The notes under the pieces are model-generated. The model was not told the origin of the DNA, ran no database searches, and worked only from the letters and a program-made list of their open reading frames with translations. Below are positions 35,119 through 43,772 of a stretch of DNA of 64,000 nucleotides, piece by piece. This stretch comes from Paenarthrobacter sp. GOM3 (GTDB lineage: Bacteria; Actinomycetota; Actinomycetes; Actinomycetales; Micrococcaceae), in assembly GCF_018215265.2 (NCBI RefSeq), contig NZ_CP136562.1:1488001-1552000 (forward strand), written 5' to 3'. The first letter of the stretch is position 1; each line of letters begins with the position of its first letter. Made by a program: the position numbers and the translations under genes.

Positions 35119-35811
35119 CTAGAACCGCATCCTCGGCGCGTGGAGCACTGAATCGTCCACGTCCCTGGGCACCCACTGGGTGAACGGCAGGTCCAAACGG
35201 TACTGGTCGCCGTCGTCCTTAATCAGCGTGCGTAACTCGGCGTTTTCCGGGTTGTTCAGCGACTCGAAGTACTCCACCGTCCAGTGGAACCAGCGCATGC
35301 AGAACAGGCGCATCGTCAGGCCGTGCGTCACCAGCAGCGTGTTCGGTACATAGGTGGGCTTTTGCCAGTGGCGGTAGAGCGTCTCCATGAACGAGGACAC
35401 GCGGTCGTACACGTCCGAGCCTGACTCGCCCTCGCGGAAGCGATAAAAGAAATGGCCATAGAGGTTGCGCAGTTCCTTTTGGTCTTCGATGTCCCCGGCT
35501 ATCTGGAAGTTGGCCCAGTCCTGTTCGCGCAGCCGTGGCTCCTCGATCACGCGCTCCACCAGGGACCCAAGGTTCATCGCCTCGAGAGTCTGGTAGGCGC
35601 GCAAATACGGTGACACGTACACGCAGACCTGCTCTCCATCGAGCTTCCGGCGAAGATCGTCACCGGCAATCCGTGCCTGCTCCACACCTTGGTCCGTCAA
35701 GGGGATCCGATAGTCCGGTACGCGGTTGTAAATGGACGTGTCGGCATTCGCGGCGGATTGGCCGTGCCGGATCATGAAAATTCGCTCAGGGGCACCCATC
35801 CCACCAAGCAT
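35119..35811 (-). CDS. Histidine phosphatase-superfamily protein (phosphoglycerate-mutase-like)
   Basis: A 230-residue branch-1 histidine phosphatase: the phospho-acceptor RHG in FMIRHGQSAAN near residue 16, the acid region ELRNLYGHFFYRFREGESG near 110, and the second histidine in LLVTHGLTMRL near 165. Enzymes of this fold act on varied phosphomonoesters, so no substrate is claimed. An ATG at 35799 is an equally good start and gives MGAPERIFMI. It converges with the DeoR gene nine bases away. Confidence 0.83.
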   Translation of the reverse strand: MLGGMGAPERIFMIRHGQSAANADTSIYNRVPDYRIPLTDQGVEQARIAGDDLRRKLDGEQVCVYVSPYLRAYQTLEAMNLGSLVERVIEEPRLREQDWANFQIAGDIEDQKELRNLYGHFFYRFREGESGSDVYDRVSSFMETLYRHWQKPTYVPNTLLVTHGLTMRLFCMRWFHWTVEYFESLNNPENAELRTLIKDDGDQYRLDLPFTQWVPRDVDDSVLHAPRMRF

Positions 35812-35849
35812 AGGGCGGCGGTTCCCGGCAAAGTGGCAGGAACTGCAGG

Positions 35850-35855
35850 CAAAAT
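35850..35855 (+). promoter_or_regulatory. -10 box CAAAAT, leaderless start
   Basis: CAAAAT ends six bases before the ATG at 35862, consistent with leaderless initiation. Confidence 0.45.
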
Positions 35856-35861
35856 AGGTAC

Positions 35862-36635
35862 ATGTTCCTTGCTTCCCGACGCCGGCTTCGCGCCGAAGTG
35901 CTGATCGTCCTTGGTCTGTCCCTGGGCCAGTCGGCCGTCTATTCGGTGGTCCAACTGCTGGACAAGATGACGCGGGCGCCGTTGGCGGATGCGACGTCGA
36001 CGCTGAACAGGTCCCAAAGCACCCGCGAATACTTCGATCTCACGTACCAGTTGCTGGACATCGTGTTCGCCCTGGTGCCCGTGGCCCTGGTGTTCTACTT
36101 CCTGTCCACGCATGTCCAGGCAAACCGGAACGGCGAGAATGGATCGGCGTTTGCCCGGCTGGGGTTCAATTTCGCCCGACCGGGCAAGGACCTGCTCCAC
36201 GGCCTGGGACTGGCAGCAGCGATCGGCATCCCATCGTTGGGCCTTTACGCGGCTGGCAGGGCCTTGGGCATCACGACGGCGATCGTGCCCAGTGGCCTGG
36301 ACGCGTACTGGTGGACGGTCCCCGTACTGATCCTGTCCGCGATCCGTCACGGGATCGTGGAGGAAGTGATTGTGGTGGGGTACCTGATGGACCGCTTCGG
36401 CAAATTTGGGTGGAGCACCCCAGTGGCCATCGGTGTCAGTGCAGTACTGCGGGGGAGTTACCACCTGTACCAAGGCTTTGGTCCATTCATTGGCAACGTC
36501 GTGATGGGCTTGGTCTTTGCCTGGATCTACACCAAAACCAAGCGGGTGATGCCCCTGGTGATAGCCCACGCGTTGCTGGACATCGTGGCTTTCGTTGGTT
36601 TCAGCCTGTTCGGGAAGGCAGTGGGCCTGGGGTAG
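35862..36635 (+). CDS. CPBP-family intramembrane metalloprotease
   Basis: A 257-residue membrane protein of the CPBP (Abi/CAAX-like) family with about seven helices. The glutamate pair EEVIVVGYLMDRFG near residue 166, the histidine in LRGSYHLYQG near 195 and HALLDIVAF near 235 are the predicted metal-binding residues. The usual arginine after EExxx is a glycine here. Such proteins process prenylated or membrane peptides, or give bacteriocin immunity; the role in this organism is unknown. It ends near a hairpin. Confidence 0.85.
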   Translation: MFLASRRRLRAEVLIVLGLSLGQSAVYSVVQLLDKMTRAPLADATSTLNRSQSTREYFDLTYQLLDIVFALVPVALVFYFLSTHVQANRNGENGSAFARLGFNFARPGKDLLHGLGLAAAIGIPSLGLYAAGRALGITTAIVPSGLDAYWWTVPVLILSAIRHGIVEEVIVVGYLMDRFGKFGWSTPVAIGVSAVLRGSYHLYQGFGPFIGNVVMGLVFAWIYTKTKRVMPLVIAHALLDIVAFVGFSLFGKAVGLG

Positions 36636-36652
36636 GGGCCCTTAAAAATATC

Positions 36653-36700
36653 CGGCCGCCATCGGTGGGTGACGTCAGTGGCACCCGCTGATGGCGGCCG
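36653..36700. terminator. Two-way hairpin terminator between convergent genes
   Basis: CGGCCGCCAT at 36653-36662 is the inverse of 36691-36700, with TGGGTG and CACCC also pairable inside. An A/T-rich stretch flanks the left side. It lies between the CPBP gene and the convergent VOC gene. Confidence 0.72.
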
Positions 36701-36716
36701 AAGCTTTGTGGAACGG

Positions 36717-37355
36717 TCAGATGGTGACGGCTCCGGAGGCTGTTTCGAAAGTAACAGCCATGATTCCAGGAGTACCCCGCGGTGCGATCCACTGGACTGC
36801 TACATCCTCCAGCGGCTTTTCCACCGGTTCGCCCAACCACTCGGTCACGCGTTCCGCCGAGCCCGCAATGGTGAGGCTGGACATCTTCACGTCACTCTCG
36901 TAGACCTTTGAAGGATGCAGGGTAGGGTCGCCCTCCCACTTGAGGAGGTAGGGCACCTGGGGATCGGCGATCAGGCCAAGAATGCCGATCTGCTGCCACA
37001 CCAGTTCGCGGCCGTCGGGGAACTTCCGGTTGCCGGGTACGGCCGCGCGGCCGAGGCGCTCTTCGAAGGGGGCGAGGTCGTCAACGGCGACGCACCAGCC
37101 CATCCAGCCACCACCGGCAGCCGAGCGTGCACGGACTGCCTGGCCAAAGGGGGCTTTGTCGGAAGCCGGGTGGTCCAGGACCTCCACGACCTCCAGGTAC
37201 TTGTTATCCGCGAGGGGAATGATCATATTCCGGGTGCCGAAGCGCGGGTGCACTCCGCCCCGGACTGCGTCCACTCCCAATGCCGCGGAAATTCGTTCGG
37301 TAGTGGCCAGAAGGCCATCTCGTTCACAGGCGTAAGAGACGTGATCCATGCGCAT
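36717..37355 (-). CDS. VOC/glyoxalase-like domain protein
   Basis: A 212-residue protein related to the Glyoxalase_3-like VOC group: DHVSYACERDGLLATTERIS at the N-terminus and the metal-site-like stretch TRNMIIPLADNKYLEVVEVL near residue 45. The second half is more divergent. A -10 box CAAGAT (37362-37367) is six bases before the ATG, so the start looks leaderless. The function is unknown beyond the fold. It is divergent from metY. Confidence 0.75.
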   Translation of the reverse strand: MRMDHVSYACERDGLLATTERISAALGVDAVRGGVHPRFGTRNMIIPLADNKYLEVVEVLDHPASDKAPFGQAVRARSAAGGGWMGWCVAVDDLAPFEERLGRAAVPGNRKFPDGRELVWQQIGILGLIADPQVPYLLKWEGDPTLHPSKVYESDVKMSSLTIAGSAERVTEWLGEPVEKPLEDVAVQWIAPRGTPGIMAVTFETASGAVTI

Positions 37356-37436
37356 GGCATCATCTTGGCACTTTGTGATCGGTGTCTCAGCTAAGCCATG
37401 CCTAACTAACGTGGGATGTTACTGGCAAGGGTGCGG

Positions 37437-37488
37437 CAGCGTCACAAACGTACGCAGCGGGACCGAATCATTCCGCCAGCGTCACAAA
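37437..37488. promoter_or_regulatory. Exact 12-bp direct repeats 40 bp apart upstream of metY
   Basis: CAGCGTCACAAA occurs at 37437-37448 and again at 37477-37488, four helical turns apart, in the gap between the divergent VOC gene and metY. It may be a regulator-binding pair. No regulator is identified. Confidence 0.4.
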
Positions 37489-37582
37489 GCTGTCCAAGGC
37501 CGCAGGGTGTTCCTAGACTGGCCCCAGTTCACACCACTCCATACATTCCCTTGAACCCATGTGCCACGAACAGGAGAACTCC

Positions 37583-38899
37583 ATGTCCCAAGGATGGTCT
37601 TTCGAAACCCGCCAGATCCACGCAGGCCAGGAGCCTGACGCCGCTACGGGAGCGCGCTCGCTGCCGATCTACCAGACCACGTCCTTCGTGTTCCCCAGCG
37701 CCGAGAGCGCAGCCAACCGCTTCGCGCTGGCCGAGCTCGCACCGATCTACACCCGGATCGGCAATCCCACGCAGGACGCCGTGGAGCAGCGGGTCGCCAG
37801 CCTTGAAGGTGGCCTGGGCGCACTCCTGCTCAGCTCCGGGCAAGCGGCGGAGACCTTCGCCATCCTGAACATCGCGGAGGCCGGCGACCACATCGTGGCC
37901 AGCCCAAGCCTGTACGGCGGTACCTACAACCTGCTCGCGCACACGCTGAAGAAGTTCGGCATTTCGGTCACGTTCGTGGCGGACCCGGACAACCTTGACC
38001 AATGGCGTGACGCCGTGCAGCCGAACACCAAGCTCTTCTTCGGTGAAGTCGTCTCCAACCCGCGCCAGGACGTGCTGGACATCGAAGGTATCGCAGGGGT
38101 TGCGCACCAGGCCGGTGTGCCACTGATCGTCGACAACACGCTGTCCACGCCCTACCTGATCCGTCCCATCGAATGGGGTGCCGACATCGTGGTGCACTCC
38201 GCCACCAAATACCTCGGCGGACACGGCTCGGCAATTGCCGGGGTGATCGTCGACTCAGGCAACTTCGACTTCGGCAAGGACCCTGAACGCTTCCCCGGCT
38301 TCAATACCCCCGATCCCAGCTACAACGGCCTGGTCTATGCCCGCGACCTCGGCAAGGACGGGGCGCTCGGCGCAAACCTCTCCTACATCCTCAAGGCCCG
38401 TGTCCAGTTGCTCCGGGACCTGGGCTCCGCCGTCGCGCCTTTCAACGCCTTCCTGATCGCCCAGGGCCTGGAGACCCTAAGCCTGCGCGTGGAACGCCAC
38501 GTCGCCAACGCCACCAAGGTGGCCGAGTGGCTTGAAGCCCACGAAGACGTCGAATCGGTCGCCTACGCAGGACTGCCGTCCAGCCCGTGGTACCAGCGCG
38601 GCAAGAAGTACGGCCCCAACGGCACCGGTGCCATCGTCGCGTTCAACATCAAGGGTGGCGTTGAGGCCGGCAAGCGCTTTGTGGACGGGCTGGAGCTTCA
38701 CTCCCACGTGGCCAATATCGGCGACGTCCGTTCACTGGTCATCCACCCCGCCTCCACCACGCACAGCCAGTTGACCGCCGAGCAGCAGGAGGTTGCCGGC
38801 GTCAATCCTGGCCTGGTGCGCCTGTCCGTGGGCATCGAGCACGTGGACGACATCATCGCCGACCTTGAAGCGGGCTTCCGGGCGGCCAAGGGCGCCTAG
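37583..38899 (+). CDS. metY: O-acetylhomoserine sulfhydrylase
   Basis: A 438-residue PLP enzyme of the Cys/Met-metabolism family that makes homocysteine from O-acetylhomoserine and sulfide. [13 protein letters not shown] at the start, the PLP-phosphate region [14 protein letters not shown] near 80, and the PLP lysine in [16 protein letters not shown] near 208 are all present. Its length, about 430 residues, fits OAH sulfhydrylase rather than cystathionine gamma-synthase (about 380). AGGAGAACTCC precedes the ATG at 37583. It precedes metX, the maker of its substrate. Confidence 0.95.
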   Translation: MSQGWSFETRQIHAGQEPDAATGARSLPIYQTTSFVFPSAESAANRFALAELAPIYTRIGNPTQDAVEQRVASLEGGLGALLLSSGQAAETFAILNIAEAGDHIVASPSLYGGTYNLLAHTLKKFGISVTFVADPDNLDQWRDAVQPNTKLFFGEVVSNPRQDVLDIEGIAGVAHQAGVPLIVDNTLSTPYLIRPIEWGADIVVHSATKYLGGHGSAIAGVIVDSGNFDFGKDPERFPGFNTPDPSYNGLVYARDLGKDGALGANLSYILKARVQLLRDLGSAVAPFNAFLIAQGLETLSLRVERHVANATKVAEWLEAHEDVESVAYAGLPSSPWYQRGKKYGPNGTGAIVAFNIKGGVEAGKRFVDGLELHSHVANIGDVRSLVIHPASTTHSQLTAEQQEVAGVNPGLVRLSVGIEHVDDIIADLEAGFRAAKGA

Positions 38900-38928
38900 C
38901 GAGCTGCTGGGTCCCGTCCCGACCAGCA

Positions 38929-38979
38929 TTTTGGAGCACCGCCCCGCGCCGCAGGATATTCGCAGGGCGGTGCTCCAAA
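38929..38979 (+). terminator. 15-bp perfect hairpin after metY
   Basis: TTTGGAGCACCGCCC at 38930-38944 is the exact inverse of 38965-38979 around a 20-base loop. There is no strong T-run after it, so it may be a terminator or a structured 3' end. It sits between metY and the riboswitch of metX. Confidence 0.6.
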
Positions 38980-39068
38980 GTGCTCATTCTCGAAGGATAT
39001 GACCCCAAACCGTCACAGTGTTGTCATATTCTTCGCCAGATCGGCCCTGTTTTTCCTACACTCTTCCT

Positions 39069-39180
39069 ATAGGTCACGAGTGCCAGCATGTAGCCCCGGC
39101 TTGCTGGCCGGCAACCCTCCTCCGCGGTGGGGTGCCCCGGGTGAAGACCTGGCCCGTTCGCGCGCAAGGCGACGGGCAAG
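39069..39180 (+). promoter_or_regulatory. SAM riboswitch (SAM-IV-like) before metX
   Basis: The SAM-I/IV core is visible: the P1 strand AGGTC at 39071-39075 pairs with GACCT at 39146-39150, and the conserved internal pieces ACGAGTGCCAGC, CGGCAACCCTCC, GGTGGGGTGCC and CGGGTGAAGACC appear in order. A further hairpin, CCCGTTCGC with GCGACGGG, follows, as in SAM-IV. In actinobacteria this class precedes methionine genes and lowers expression when S-adenosylmethionine is abundant. It ends about 20 bases before metX. Confidence 0.85.
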
Positions 39181-39202
39181 CGCGAGGATAGGTGTCAAAG
39201 GA

Positions 39203-40324
39203 ATGACCATCACTGCAACAGCCGTACCCACATCCGAAGAAGCAGACGGCACGGTCAAGTACGTCAGCATCGGTTCGCTCGAACTCGAGGGAGGTGGATT
39301 CCTCCCGGACGTCGTCCTGGCTTATGAAACGTGGGGGCGGCTTAACGCGGATGCCTCCAACGCCGTGCTCATCGAGCATGCGCTCACGGGCAGCACGCAT
39401 GTGGCACGCGGGACGACCGACGAGGAAGGGTGGTGGGAGCAACTCGTTGGACCTGGTGCCACCATCGATACCACCAGGTATTTCGTGGTCTCCATTAACA
39501 TCGTGGGCGGCTGTTACGGCAGCACGGGCCCGTCCTCCGAAGCGCCTGACGGCAAACCCTGGGGATCGCGTTTCCCCCTGATCACCCTGCGCGACAGCAC
39601 TGAGGCTGAAGCGAGGCTCGCGGACGCCCTGGGAATCAAGGCGTGGCATGCCGTACTCGGCGGTTCCATGGGAGGTGCCAGGGCCCTGGAATGGGCTGTG
39701 ACGTTTCCCGGGCGCGTGAAACGATGCGCCGTGATCTCGGTGGGTGCCTACAGCACGGCCGAGCAGATCGCGTTCGCGCAGGCCCAAACACTCGCCATCC
39801 GGCAGGACCCGAACTTCAACAACGGCGACTATTACGGTGGCGCAGCCCCTGAAGACGGCCTGGCCTTGGCCCGCCGGATCGCGCATATCACTTACCGCTC
39901 GGCCCTGGAGCTGGATTACCGTTTTGGACGGGAGCCGCAGCACCAGGAGACTCCACTTGCTGCCCCCGTGCTCGCGGAGCGGGGCCGATACCAAGTGGAG
40001 AGCTACCTTGACCACCAAGGGAACAAGCTCGTCCGACGCTTTGACGCGAACAGCTACGTCGCCATCACCGAAGCGCTGATGTCCCACGACGTGACCAGGG
40101 GCCGCGGCTCACTCGAAGACGCGCTGTCCCGGACCACTGCAGAGTTCTTCGTAGCGGCGGTGGACAGCGACAGGCTCTACTTCCCCGCGCAGTCGCGGGA
40201 ATTGGCGGCCGCGCTTCCAGGGGACGTGCCGGTCCACGTCATCGAAGCGCCGATTGGCCATGACGGCTTCCTGACCGAAATCGGCCAACTGTCGGCACAG
40301 CTCCGCCAGGCGTTCTTCTCCTAA
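39203..40324 (+). CDS. metX: Homoserine O-acetyltransferase
   Basis: A 373-residue alpha/beta-hydrolase-fold acetyltransferase that starts methionine synthesis by acetylating homoserine with acetyl-CoA. The nucleophile serine is in VLGGSMGGARALEWA near residue 155, the acid in VDSDRLYFP near 319 and the histidine in IGHDGFLTE near 351. ALTGSTHVARG near 62 is typical. AAAGGA sits close to the ATG at 39203. Upstream sequence in the same frame runs through the riboswitch and is not coding. Confidence 0.94.
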   Translation: MTITATAVPTSEEADGTVKYVSIGSLELEGGGFLPDVVLAYETWGRLNADASNAVLIEHALTGSTHVARGTTDEEGWWEQLVGPGATIDTTRYFVVSINIVGGCYGSTGPSSEAPDGKPWGSRFPLITLRDSTEAEARLADALGIKAWHAVLGGSMGGARALEWAVTFPGRVKRCAVISVGAYSTAEQIAFAQAQTLAIRQDPNFNNGDYYGGAAPEDGLALARRIAHITYRSALELDYRFGREPQHQETPLAAPVLAERGRYQVESYLDHQGNKLVRRFDANSYVAITEALMSHDVTRGRGSLEDALSRTTAEFFVAAVDSDRLYFPAQSRELAAALPGDVPVHVIEAPIGHDGFLTEIGQLSAQLRQAFFS

Positions 40325-40345
40325 GCCACAGCGTGGAGCGCTTGC

Positions 40346-40689
40346 TCAGCCATTCATGATGTCGCCGCGCTGCTTCATATAGTCCTCCATGGCGATCTCG
40401 CCGTTGCTGAACTTCGCGTCAAGCTCGGCCAGCTTCCGCGCCCGGTAGCCCTGCGGCTCCGAAGCGTTGGCGGCGGGAGTCTGGATGGGGGATGAAGGGC
40501 TCGACGGCGGAGCCGCCTGCGGTGCCGGATCAGCCGGGCGGATGACGGCTGGGTCAGTGGGGTATCCGGGGTAGCCCGGGCCGGGGAAGTTGTTGTCCTG
40601 GAGCCGGCGGGCGCGCGAGCGTTGTACATGCGTATTCCGAGGGGAATCAGCCACGAGCAGACGATGATCCAGAAGAACAGATTGTTCAA
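40346..40689 (-). pseudogene. SHOCT-domain membrane protein, apparently frameshifted
   Basis: The frame from ATG 40689 encodes an N-terminal membrane helix (NLFFWIIVCSWLIPLGIRMY) and then turns into a low-complexity basic peptide. A second frame overlapping it carries a Pro-rich linker and a typical SHOCT C-terminus (RKLAELDAKFSNGEIAMEDY) ending at 40346. Joining the two near 40615 restores a sensible short protein of about 114 residues. The GCGCGCCCGCC tract there could hide the indel. Either a real lesion or a sequencing error is possible. Confidence 0.6.
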
Positions 40690-40755
40690 AGTGCAGGCCT
40701 CCTAGGTCTCCTCCCAGCTTAGACCCGATAAATCACGCCGGTTTGGTCTGCTGAA

Positions 40756-41910
40756 TCACACCAGCTTGGTCTGGAGGCCAACGAAACTCCCGTAACGGTG
40801 CACTTCGGCGTCCAGGGCAATGTGTTCATCCGGGGTCGTGGGCCGGTTCATCCTGATGTCGAGTTCGCAGACGCCGTTGGTGAATGCATGCCGCCACCAC
40901 CCTGCCAGGCGCCCGTCCACCAGGACAACGTGCAGCGGGCTGTTGTCCTCGGGGAAGTACGGTGCCGTTCCGCCGAGATAGTGCCGGGACTGGGAGTAAC
41001 CCATCACGTACTCGTCATAGCACTGGATGAGGTCAACGCGTGGGAGTGCTGCCTCTTGGGGCGGCCCGGAAAGCCCTTTGACGTCGTCGGAGGCGAGGTG
41101 AAATTCCAACCCATCGAAAGTGGCCGACCCGAGCGTTCCGGGCGAGAGCTCACGGGCAACATCGAGCCCCAGCTTCACGTCCTTCATGGTGAGGCCCGAC
41201 CATGCTGCACAGTCCTTCACGGTGGCAGGTCCACGGCTGGCGAAGTACCGCAGGGCCAGCCGGCCAAGGGCTTGTTCACGGTCCGTGCCTGTCAGCGGCC
41301 CACCCGCGGTGCCCGTGACCCGTTCGTCGAACAGGGCATAGGTCTGCTTCAGTGCACCACCCGCGGACCGGACGGGGGTGCCGCTGACCAGTATCCGGCT
41401 GATTTCCGCGTGCATGAGTTGGTAAATGAACGCCAAACCCTTGCTGGGCAAACCGGCCGCGTCGAGGATCGCGGCGAGCTCTTCTCGGGTCTTGTGCGCC
41501 CCGCCCTCCACGGCACGCGCCAGGACGTGTCCGCTTCGGGCAGCGGTTTCCTGGTCAAGGCCGGTTTGCCGGTACATGCCTTTGTTTCCCTGATGGAGCC
41601 TGTCGGCGGACAACCCCATCAGCCAGCCGAGATCGTCCCGGTGAACAAAATGCCATGTGGGACGGAGGATGTGGGTGCGCAGGATGGTGCCGTCCGCCAC
41701 GGCTTGTTCGACGTCGTTAGCCGTGACCATGGGCAGGGACTGGCACCTCTGTGCAAGCGTCCATCGCGCGTACGGAAATTCCTGTGACTGGACTGCCAGC
41801 AGGTTGCGGAGGGCTTCGGCCGGCGAACCGGCATGGGGAGCGCGTAGCTGCTGCCGCCTCATGCGCAACTGCCGGACCTTTCCCGTCAGGGAAGAACCGT
41901 CATCCGACAT
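40756..41910 (-). CDS. AlkZ/YcaQ-like winged-helix DNA glycosylase family protein
   Basis: A 384-residue HTH_42 family protein. RQLRMRRQQL at the start and the QSQ motif in LLAVQSQEFPYARW near residue 42 match the QxQ active-site motif of AlkZ-type glycosylases, which unhook interstrand crosslinks. LRTHILRPTWHFVH near 80 and YDEYVMGYSQSR near 300 are also family features. A GGGGAGG site precedes the ATG. Its true lesion is unknown. It is divergent from nothing nearby and lies 29 bases after the SGNH gene stop on the same strand. Confidence 0.8.
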   Translation of the reverse strand: MSDDGSSLTGKVRQLRMRRQQLRAPHAGSPAEALRNLLAVQSQEFPYARWTLAQRCQSLPMVTANDVEQAVADGTILRTHILRPTWHFVHRDDLGWLMGLSADRLHQGNKGMYRQTGLDQETAARSGHVLARAVEGGAHKTREELAAILDAAGLPSKGLAFIYQLMHAEISRILVSGTPVRSAGGALKQTYALFDERVTGTAGGPLTGTDREQALGRLALRYFASRGPATVKDCAAWSGLTMKDVKLGLDVARELSPGTLGSATFDGLEFHLASDDVKGLSGPPQEAALPRVDLIQCYDEYVMGYSQSRHYLGGTAPYFPEDNSPLHVVLVDGRLAGWWRHAFTNGVCELDIRMNRPTTPDEHIALDAEVHRYGSFVGLQTKLV

Positions 41911-41939
41911 TGGGGTCCTCCCCGGACGCGAGCCGCACG

Positions 41940-42782
41940 TTAGTTGCGCGGCAGCAAGGTGCCGTTGGCGCCGAAGACGGGACCCGGCGTCGGGCGCTTT
42001 GGCGTAATGCCGTCGCCAGAGGACTGGTGCCTAAGCCGCCGCAGGACCCAGGGAACAAAGTACTCCCGCGCCCAAACGAGGTCCGAAGAGCGGGCTTCAC
42101 GCCAGGTCCGCGGCGGAAGGGCCTTGGGCAGCAAAGGCTCAAGGGTGTGCTCGACGTTGAGGGCATCCAGGACCATCATCGCAATGGTGTGGTGGCCCAG
42201 GGGTGAAAAGTGCAGCCGGTCCACGTTCCACATCTGGGAATCCGATAACTGCCGAAGGGACCACATATCGGCGATGATGGCGTCGTGCCGTGCGGCCACT
42301 GTCCGGAGGTTCTCGTTGTAGATGGCTACCTTTCCGCGGATGCGGCCCAAGACAGAGGACGCAGTGTCGGGGCCGTTGAAAAGAACCACCGTGGCACCAC
42401 CGGAGCCGAGCTCAGCCACGGCGGCGTCAAGCTTTTCGGCGAGCAGGTCGGGGTCGCCGCCCGGCCGGATGAGGTCGTTGCCGCCGGCGGAAATCGAGAC
42501 GAGATCGGGCTGGAGCTCAAGGCACGGGCCTACTTGTTCGTCGACGATCTGCTGCAGCAGCCGGCCCCTGATGGCGAGGTTGGCGTAAGCGAAGTCGTCG
42601 TGCCCGCGGCCCAGTTCTTCGGCCACACGGTCCGCCCAGCCGCGGTAGCCTCCGGGGTTGAGGGGCTCGGGGTCGCCGATGCCCTCGGTGAAGGAATCAC
42701 CCAGCGCCACATACCGGCTCCAGGGGTGTTTTTGTACCGGGGCTCCCGGCTTCAGCAAAGGATTGTTGTCACTCACGCTCAT
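41940..42782 (-). CDS. SGNH/GDSL hydrolase
   Basis: A 280-residue esterase-type SGNH hydrolase with the block I serine in VALGDSFTEGIGD near residue 26, the block III asparagine in ISAGGNDLIRPGG near 100, and the block V histidine in DRLHFSPLGH near 200. No signal peptide, so cytoplasmic. The ATG at 42782 is chosen; the upstream in-frame extension overlaps the divergent esterase gene. The C-terminal 60 residues, rich in Arg and Pro, are extra. The substrate is unknown. Confidence 0.87.
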   Translation of the reverse strand: MSVSDNNPLLKPGAPVQKHPWSRYVALGDSFTEGIGDPEPLNPGGYRGWADRVAEELGRGHDDFAYANLAIRGRLLQQIVDEQVGPCLELQPDLVSISAGGNDLIRPGGDPDLLAEKLDAAVAELGSGGATVVLFNGPDTASSVLGRIRGKVAIYNENLRTVAARHDAIIADMWSLRQLSDSQMWNVDRLHFSPLGHHTIAMMVLDALNVEHTLEPLLPKALPPRTWREARSSDLVWAREYFVPWVLRRLRHQSSGDGITPKRPTPGPVFGANGTLLPRN

Positions 42783-42840
42783 ATCCTGCCTCGTGTCTGC
42801 GACCCTACGCGACCGTAAGTTGTTACCTGTGCGTAACTGC

Positions 42841-42846
42841 AAGAAT
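42841..42846 (+). promoter_or_regulatory. -10 box AAGAAT, leaderless start
   Basis: AAGAAT ends six bases before the ATG at 42853, in the 70-base gap to the divergent SGNH gene. Confidence 0.45.
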
Positions 42847-42852
42847 AGAACC

Positions 42853-43503
42853 ATGACAGAAGCTCCCGCATTCCCCGCGCCCGTTGTCCTGTGGTCCCAC
42901 GACGAAGCCGAGCGTGCGGGCAAGCCCCTGCTGGTCCTGCTGCATGGTTACGGTTCCAACGAGGAGGACCTCTTCAGCCTTGCCGGGATGCTGCCGGACG
43001 GTTTTGTGGTGGCTGCCCTCCGCGCGCCCATGCCGATGGGTCCGGGTTACACCTGGTTCCCGCTCACGGCGTCCATCGACTACTCCGTCGAGGCCGTCAA
43101 ACTCGCTGCCGAGTACGCACTGGAGTGGCTCGACACCGTCAAGGCCAACCACTCCTCAGTGACGCTCCTTGGGTTCTCCATGGGCATGGCCATGGCCACC
43201 ACCATGCTCCGGTACCGGCCCGCGGACTTTGCCGCCGTCGTCGGGCTTTCCGGTTTTGTGATCGACGCCGGCGCTGACGCAGCCTTCCGCGACGACGAAC
43301 TGGATGGCACCATGCCGATGTTCTGGGGCCGTGATCAGCAGGATCCCGTCATTACCCCGGACAAGATTGAGTACACCATGGGCTGGGTGCGCAAGCACGT
43401 GGACCTCACCAAGGTGCTGTACACCGGGATGTGGCACGGCATCAACCAGCAGGAGATCGGGCATGTGGGGGAGTTTCTCACCCACAAAGTGCTCACCGAT
43501 TGA
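42853..43503 (+). CDS. Alpha/beta-hydrolase, phospholipase/carboxylesterase family
   Basis: A 216-residue esterase of the YpfH/carboxylesterase-2 type. The oxyanion region is LLHGYGSNEEDLF near residue 30, the nucleophile serine in LLGFSMGMAMA near 105, the acid in GRDQQDPVI near 160 and the histidine in GMWHGINQQE near 195. It is cytosolic. The start at 42853 has a leaderless geometry. No specific ester is claimed. Confidence 0.87.
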   Translation: MTEAPAFPAPVVLWSHDEAERAGKPLLVLLHGYGSNEEDLFSLAGMLPDGFVVAALRAPMPMGPGYTWFPLTASIDYSVEAVKLAAEYALEWLDTVKANHSSVTLLGFSMGMAMATTMLRYRPADFAAVVGLSGFVIDAGADAAFRDDELDGTMPMFWGRDQQDPVITPDKIEYTMGWVRKHVDLTKVLYTGMWHGINQQEIGHVGEFLTHKVLTD

Positions 43504-43512
43504 GCTCCAAGG

Positions 43513-43740
43513 CTAGGCGGCGGTGATCTTTACGGTCTGACCGTTGACCGTCACAGTATCGCCGGGGTGGAGTTGGCGGCCACGGCGTTCGTCGATCTCG
43601 TCGTTGACCTTGACCAGGCCGTTCTTGATGAGCTCCGCGGCCTCCACGCCGTCCTCCACCAGGTTGGCGAGCTTCAGCAGCTGGCCCAGGCGGATCATGT
43701 CGTCGCGGATGGGGATTTCTTCGATTTCCGGGTTGCTCAT
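43513..43740 (-). CDS. S4-domain RNA-binding protein
   Basis: A 75-residue stand-alone S4 domain protein of the YbcJ type: IRLGQLLKLANLVEDG, then LIKNGLVKVNDEIDERRG and LHPGDTVTVNG. Such proteins bind structured RNA or ribosomal particles. The ATG at 43740 (MSNPEIEEI) is the family start; a longer in-frame version would read through the divergent transporter promoter. It lies 9 bases from the convergent esterase gene. Confidence 0.9.
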   Translation of the reverse strand: MSNPEIEEIPIRDDMIRLGQLLKLANLVEDGVEAAELIKNGLVKVNDEIDERRGRQLHPGDTVTVNGQTVKITAA

Positions 43741-43759
43741 ACAGCAATGATGCCTGAAG

Positions 43760-43765
43760 TAGTGT
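43760..43765 (+). promoter_or_regulatory. -10 box TAGTGT, leaderless start
   Basis: TAGTGT ends seven bases before the GTG at 43773, which supports that GTG over two nearby GTGs at 43764 and 43767. Confidence 0.4.
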
Positions 43766-43772
43766 GGTGACA

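Noticed and set aside
35119..35811. Assignment as the glycolytic phosphoglycerate mutase GpmA
   Set aside because: The core fold matches, but the length and lack of GpmA-specific blocks make a general histidine phosphatase safer.
38999..39202. N-terminal extension of metX from 38999
   Set aside because: The extension runs through the SAM riboswitch, which must stay non-coding; the ATG at 39203 gives the normal family start.
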